From a bacterium (GTDB lineage: Bacteria; Bacteroidota; Ignavibacteria; SZUA-365), in contig JAHLLD010000015.1 of the NCBI GenBank assembly GCA_020444325.1, forward strand, positions 62,001 through 126,000: DNA of 64,000 bases. The letters run 5' to 3'. Position numbers and translations under genes: made by a program. The stretch's first letter is position 1, and each line of letters starts with the position of its first letter. Below the pieces are notes generated by a model that was not told the origin of the DNA, made no database searches, and worked only from the letters and a program-made list of their open reading frames with translations. Positions 62,401 through 64,000 of the stretch are shown one piece after another.

Positions 62401-62739
62401 GTGACTGAATACGTTACGGGACTGTTCACGCTCGAGGGATACTGTCTCGCGGGTGGGTCGCGGCTGCTCAGCGCGGATTCTGACACGCTGGGCCGCATCA
62501 GTCCGCATCCTCTCACCGAACGCAGCCAGACCCACGTGCATATTGCGCAATCCGGCGCCGTACATCTCGGGATTTACGATCTGCAGGGCAGGGAGGTGCA
62601 GGTGCTGCGCGATGGATTGCTGTCGGCAGGGGATCATGTGATAATGATCAGTGCTGACGGACTTCCTGCAGGAAGCTACCTCCTCGTTCTTCGCACCGCG
62701 CAGGGTACCCAGGCAAGGCGATTCACGCTCATGCGGTGA
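56500..62739 (+). CDS. Giant YCF48-propeller/Hydin-domain T9SS exoprotein (2079 aa)
   Basis: Signal peptide about 1-21 (AVPPLFAQQ). Residues about 30-360 form a YCF48/BNR-like beta-propeller with YKTNDGGLSW, HRTTDGGVSW, YTENGGYTW and VGWAVGG repeats. Residues about 370-1840 are a long series of ASPM/SPD-2/Hydin-type Ig domains of roughly 100 residues (VDFKEVCVGQEATEYLEVKN and similar). A cohesin-like domain follows (about 1847-1985, FSGSLHYDGSMLYPTG) and a T9SS sorting domain ends the protein (about 2000-2079, DLQGREVQ). The role is probably a long, extended surface stalk. The only in-frame start before the signal peptide is a TTG at 56500 with no ribosome-binding site; upstream the frame is closed by TGA at 56473-56475. 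No terminator is visible before S20. Confidence 0.83.
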   Translation: MFPRFIITFFTLLLAVPPLFAQQLGQWVEQPIAVPVRGLMGISMADTGRGYAVGDVNVLLGQTGVLIKHTGDPTWHPVAASAFSPALNISLASWAQDVYAIPNTGVAFISWRDDYRSLVYKTNDGGLSWFSVSPLNPILYGTRYTVVFKDIREGMIVGEGPGRVHRTTDGGVSWTSFTVPVRLSLTDVDFSGTFWNVSGGENSYFRYLPSNNRWINLSFPRATEFYSTHMKTSFVDDDNAYVNGYNSGTGNHVMVTENGGIDWMPVPAQPNFRSTPEGHKGIHFFDTLKGWVASDYDEFAYTENGGYTWAKFTPLTFGNKVYRPVNKMVFLNEAVGWAVGGIQRTDGYPSVSDGYIYRWYGTQKPDISGTATIASFDTLRCADYKNIQVPITNTGTGNLTIPAGGVSFAGAGFIVTNTSFPFTVAPGQTRYITVRWTPGAGYFGEIPPASRMIIESNDTDHTPWTISLRGMRLLSELQLVNAKLLFPTSCLGDSAVAGLAVVAHGNLAPMIVKVENTGRGEIFPLSHLVGDTVATIDTLWFALGGALDGAMSGDLSIVAGDTSCPATLTIPFEGFIESNTLKFTPDHVDFKEVCVGQEATEYLEVKNLGTQEGRIVAVQMLGGDAGFFIDADTSEYIAPGASTRLPVRFIPQQADSTALAAAFRVLLGPCADTVDVYFEGQGVLPEFTVLPDSMLVIGPVPLNIDVDRIVSVRNSGMKHIVISGLELRPPVPGLQILSPTGFPLQFNTGDSLGIALRYRAQVPDSIHTALRLTWAEPCPDTLVYPLLLISDRLPFAEHPDTLRFFDQICEDAVLDSFLLRNAGQQPLLLNRGDIIGRDPSHFRLLAPQLPLTLPADSSVFFVLSYDAPANVESRAALQLQHNDSTVFGKSTVHLLGRRNVRTLEVEGDTVKPMALCVGVPGTRRFVFRNPHDAPLHLTDITLGSGAPFVSLKHDALPTDVPPDGGFTLTVTGDFPIDTVVTVVVRAQMEPCSVEYLLRFEAGVFHPAMTVLPDPLDFGVRSLSDTARIMALVQNSDSIDVEVGEIYLSGVSGALTLDPPPMLPKELLPDSLLRVSLKLRMMKDTGSYAGSLCVVLSHPCLDTLCFPLGMMISDEGLLADADTASFIFAFCDTLQCDSVTVTNTLTSVQVVEASVTNPAVFSVSPDTAVQIEPGASAIFVVCAVAPTAGDARGELLLRGSEGALSVVQLYAQYEKDGLQLPDTLDAGNVPYCETGREFVLLLRNTARIDEVVQDMQVAGGPFTVLTQPPYYVRGGGEVAVRLRFDPVSTGSASAQLTLTSVIGNCTRISTVTLIGRYGGAYIETVPSTLLFANVVAGSSQTRTLEVRNRDMQGLRLAEIMVSPNPPFSASLSLPLALDTGAVLDIPVTFLPDSIGSFFASICLVFDQPCADTVCIDLEGEGIDGDIVYSVPELRYDTLAQCESQLLTALLRNTGSANVELKSSVINGPSAAAYTIENPVVSAETIAAGTNREFRVRYDGAAATDGPVAATLFVSTDAPKQPVVELPLQGWRVTQVTPAEIRVILGDVLLGSPRSFTADGRNDGSAALRYTAVLPAEYALDISAATVLSPVTGFSLPFQFNPSAEGPFTDTLRLALQPCEDSLLIIVSGDVTRPFVQTDVDYLQVPVCQSREAEAELHNNSGEEMEVLALAIEGAYASRYSFVNAPATPFPLASAASRRIAIRFTPRPGDAGDLSAELRSDVRIDGQVHSFRSLLRAEVFDGGLDFANPLPLGSAAIGEESGEVGITGYNNSAFPVSVAALQPVGPGLRVTGTEPALPAQLLPGDSLVVRLTFTPDRQGWIDDTLLLTATAPCEVALSVPVRYEGRGDLFPLTITAADAAGGIDDTVSIPILLSRDISGLGVTAFSGSLHYDGSMLYPTGVTGEGSASVGMQLSWTSNAAGEVVFHGNNGMLSGGSDTLLTLRFLVLIGYDSVSTLRPAACTFSHPAIDVTEYVTGLFTLEGYCLAGGSRLLSADSDTLGRISPHPLTERSQTHVHIAQSGAVHLGIYDLQGREVQVLRDGLLSAGDHVIMISADGLPAGSYLLVLRTAQGTQARRFTLMR

Positions 62740-62754
62740 TTTTGCCTCCTGATC

Positions 62755-62783
62755 TTGCATCCGTTTCCGCTTCGATGTATATT
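62755..62783 (+). promoter_or_regulatory. Sigma70-type promoter of rpsT
   Basis: TTGCAT (62755-62760) and TATATT (62778-62783) are 17 bp apart. A ribosome-binding site AAAGGAG and the ATG at 62814 follow about 30 bp downstream. Confidence 0.7.
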
Positions 62784-62813
62784 TGAGTTCGTATTTTTGG
62801 ACAAAGGAGCATC

Positions 62814-63068
62814 ATGCCTCAGCATAAGTCTGCAAAGAAGCGCATGCGCACGAGCGCCCGGAAGAACGCATACAACAGTATGAACAAATCCCGCATGAAG
62901 ACTGCCATCAAGGATCTTCGTGGGACAGAGGACAAGACCGTTGCAGAAGAGAAATTTCGCAAGGTGACGACGATTCTGGATCGTCTTGCGACCAAGCGAA
63001 TCATTCACCCGAATACCGCAGCGCACAAGAAGTCCAAACTGGCGAAGTTCGTCCAGAGCCTGGGATAA
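62814..63068 (+). CDS. rpsT: 30S ribosomal protein S20
   Basis: A small, strongly basic protein of 84 residues, the usual S20 length (about 85-90), that binds 16S rRNA in the small subunit. Visible: MPQHKSAKKRMRTSARKNAY at the start, which matches the S20 N-terminus (xxxxKSAxKRxRxxxxxRxxN), the helical middle and the conserved IHPNTAAHKKSKLAKFV end. AAAGGAG is 5 bases before the ATG. It stands alone between a giant exoprotein gene and a CNNM-type gene, with its own promoter. Confidence 0.97.
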   Translation: MPQHKSAKKRMRTSARKNAYNSMNKSRMKTAIKDLRGTEDKTVAEEKFRKVTTILDRLATKRIIHPNTAAHKKSKLAKFVQSLG

Positions 63069-63115
63069 GCACAGACTGTCTCCCGTTTTCGCCACGTGGG
63101 CGAAACGGCACACGC

Positions 63116-63140
63116 AGCAGGCATGCCGGTCATGCCTGCT
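63116..63140. terminator. Hairpin after rpsT, weak as a terminator
   Basis: AGCAGGCATG (63116-63125) and CATGCCTGCT (63131-63140) form a perfect 10-bp stem with loop CCGGT. The tail (TCTGTC) is poor in T, so termination is uncertain. A second imperfect stem lies just before it at about 63083-63108. Confidence 0.45.
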
Positions 63141-63222
63141 TCTGTCATACCCCAACTATTATGGAACCTCCGAGTATCAGCAGTCAAGTCCATGTCCTCC
63201 GGTCATGTGGAGATGAGTCATC

Positions 63223-64000
63223 ATGACCGGTGTGCCGGAACTTGACCTTTTTCTTTTTCTGACCTCCCTTTTTTCCGCGATCCTGATTGCCGTCGCGGAG
63301 TTCGCCGTCACATCTGCCTCCCGAAGCCGGCTCGAATCCCTCGCGGAGCGAGAGGATCGCCATGCAATTCTTGCACTCCGGTTGAAGGACAGGGATGAGG
63401 ATCTGCAGGGTGCGACGCAGATTGCAACGCTGTTTCTGACCATTTTTGCCGCCCTTTTGCTCGCGCCGCACTCTGAGCGTGCCGTACAGGAATTCCTTCG
63501 CAGCGGTGTCGAGCCCTGGCTGCTTCCTCTTATTCGTACTCTTGCCTGGCTGGTGACCGCCGTGGTGATGACGGGAGTATTCCTGGTCACGGTCAACCTT
63601 GTCGCAAAATCCCTCGGGGAGCGTTACGGTGATGCCCTGGTGCTGCGGGTGGCCACCGGACTGTTCACGTTGACGCGGCTGCTTCACTTGCCGCAACGCC
63701 TTCTCACCGTCAGCGCCAACATCCTGCTCAAGCCTTTTTCGGGCAGAGCGAGTTTCAGGGAAGCGGTCACCTCGGAAGAGAACCTGATGGATATCCTGGA
63801 GGATGGCGCCAAGACCGGTCTGCTGGACCAGACCGAGCATGAGCTGATCGAGAGCATTTTCCAGTTTACGGATACGACCGCACGCGAAGTCATGATTCCG
63901 CGGACGGATGTCGTTGCCGTGGATATCACCATGCCTGCCGCAGGTATTCTCGACACCTTCCTCGACGAGGGCTTCACGCGCATGCCCGTGTACCGCGATT
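63223..64000 (+). CDS. CNNM/CorC-type (hemolysin family) membrane protein, 3' truncated
   Basis: The frame stays open to the end of the window, giving the first 259 residues. The protein starts MTGVPELDLFLFLTSLFSAI, continues through a DUF21/CNNM transmembrane region of about three or four helices (AEFAVTSASRSRLESL, VTAVVMTGVFLVTVNLVAK) and then the linker (TSEENLMDILEDGAKTGLLD, HELIESIFQF). It enters the first CBS domain with AREVMIPRTDVVAVD, a hallmark of the family. Members act in magnesium or cobalt homeostasis; 'hemolysin' is only a historical name. A weak GGAG lies 11 bases upstream. The rest, including the second CBS and the CorC-HlyC domain, lies beyond the window. Confidence 0.85.
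   Translation, partial: MTGVPELDLFLFLTSLFSAILIAVAEFAVTSASRSRLESLAEREDRHAILALRLKDRDEDLQGATQIATLFLTIFAALLLAPHSERAVQEFLRSGVEPWLLPLIRTLAWLVTAVVMTGVFLVTVNLVAKSLGERYGDALVLRVATGLFTLTRLLHLPQRLLTVSANILLKPFSGRASFREAVTSEENLMDILEDGAKTGLLDQTEHELIESIFQFTDTTAREVMIPRTDVVAVDITMPAAGILDTFLDEGFTRMPVYRD

Overview
The window (roughly 55-60% GC by eye) comes from a Gram-negative member of the Bacteroidota/Chlorobiota/Ignavibacteriota side of the tree. Eight secreted proteins end in a type IX secretion (T9SS) C-terminal sorting domain (YPNPFNP or VYPNPS followed by an LGR-containing beta-sandwich), which restricts it to lineages with that system. Two things argue against a typical Bacteroidia or Flavobacteriia genome and for an Ignavibacteria/Kapabacteria-like one: most genes carry strong AGGAGG-type ribosome-binding sites, and several intergenic regions hold E. 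coli-like -35/-10 pairs at 17-bp spacing. No tRNA, rRNA, CRISPR array or transposase was recognised.

Layout. 2-1864: 3' part of a CusA/CzcA-type metal efflux pump. 2078-15688: two giant repeat adhesins, one with 23 SprB-like repeats and one with 10 HYR-like repeats, each closed by a strong terminator. 15881-30661: a small XRE-type regulator, three paralogous von Willebrand A (VWA) proteins exported by T9SS, a small secreted protein and, on the minus strand, a TonB-receptor-like outer-membrane barrel. 30859-35582: a tight three-gene operon of an outer-membrane barrel, a lipoprotein and a PorE-like lipoprotein (PD40 propeller, regulatory-like beta domain, OmpA-like peptidoglycan-binding end). 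35618-38422: a secreted protein of unknown function, an 8-stranded-type barrel and a lipoprotein. 38492-45501 (minus strand): an AddB/AddA-type helicase-nuclease pair followed by a secreted protein with a CBM48-like end. 45771-54857: a metalloprotease-like multidomain exoprotein, a BACON-type exoprotein and a LamG exoprotein. 55003-62739: an alginate-export-like porin and a giant YCF48-propeller/Hydin-type exoprotein. 62814-64000: ribosomal protein S20 and the start of a CNNM/CorC-type membrane protein.

Most of the coding sequence builds the cell surface: adhesins and enzymes that T9SS would deliver, plus outer-membrane barrels and lipoproteins that could anchor or handle them. Housekeeping content is limited to metal efflux, recombination/repair, S20 and the CNNM-type protein.

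The most unusual signal is a small iterated palindrome, ATGCAG-AAN-CTGCAT. It has four exact and two near copies here. Two of the six lie directly next to a possible -10 element, in front of the XRE gene and in front of addB, and three more lie inside addA.
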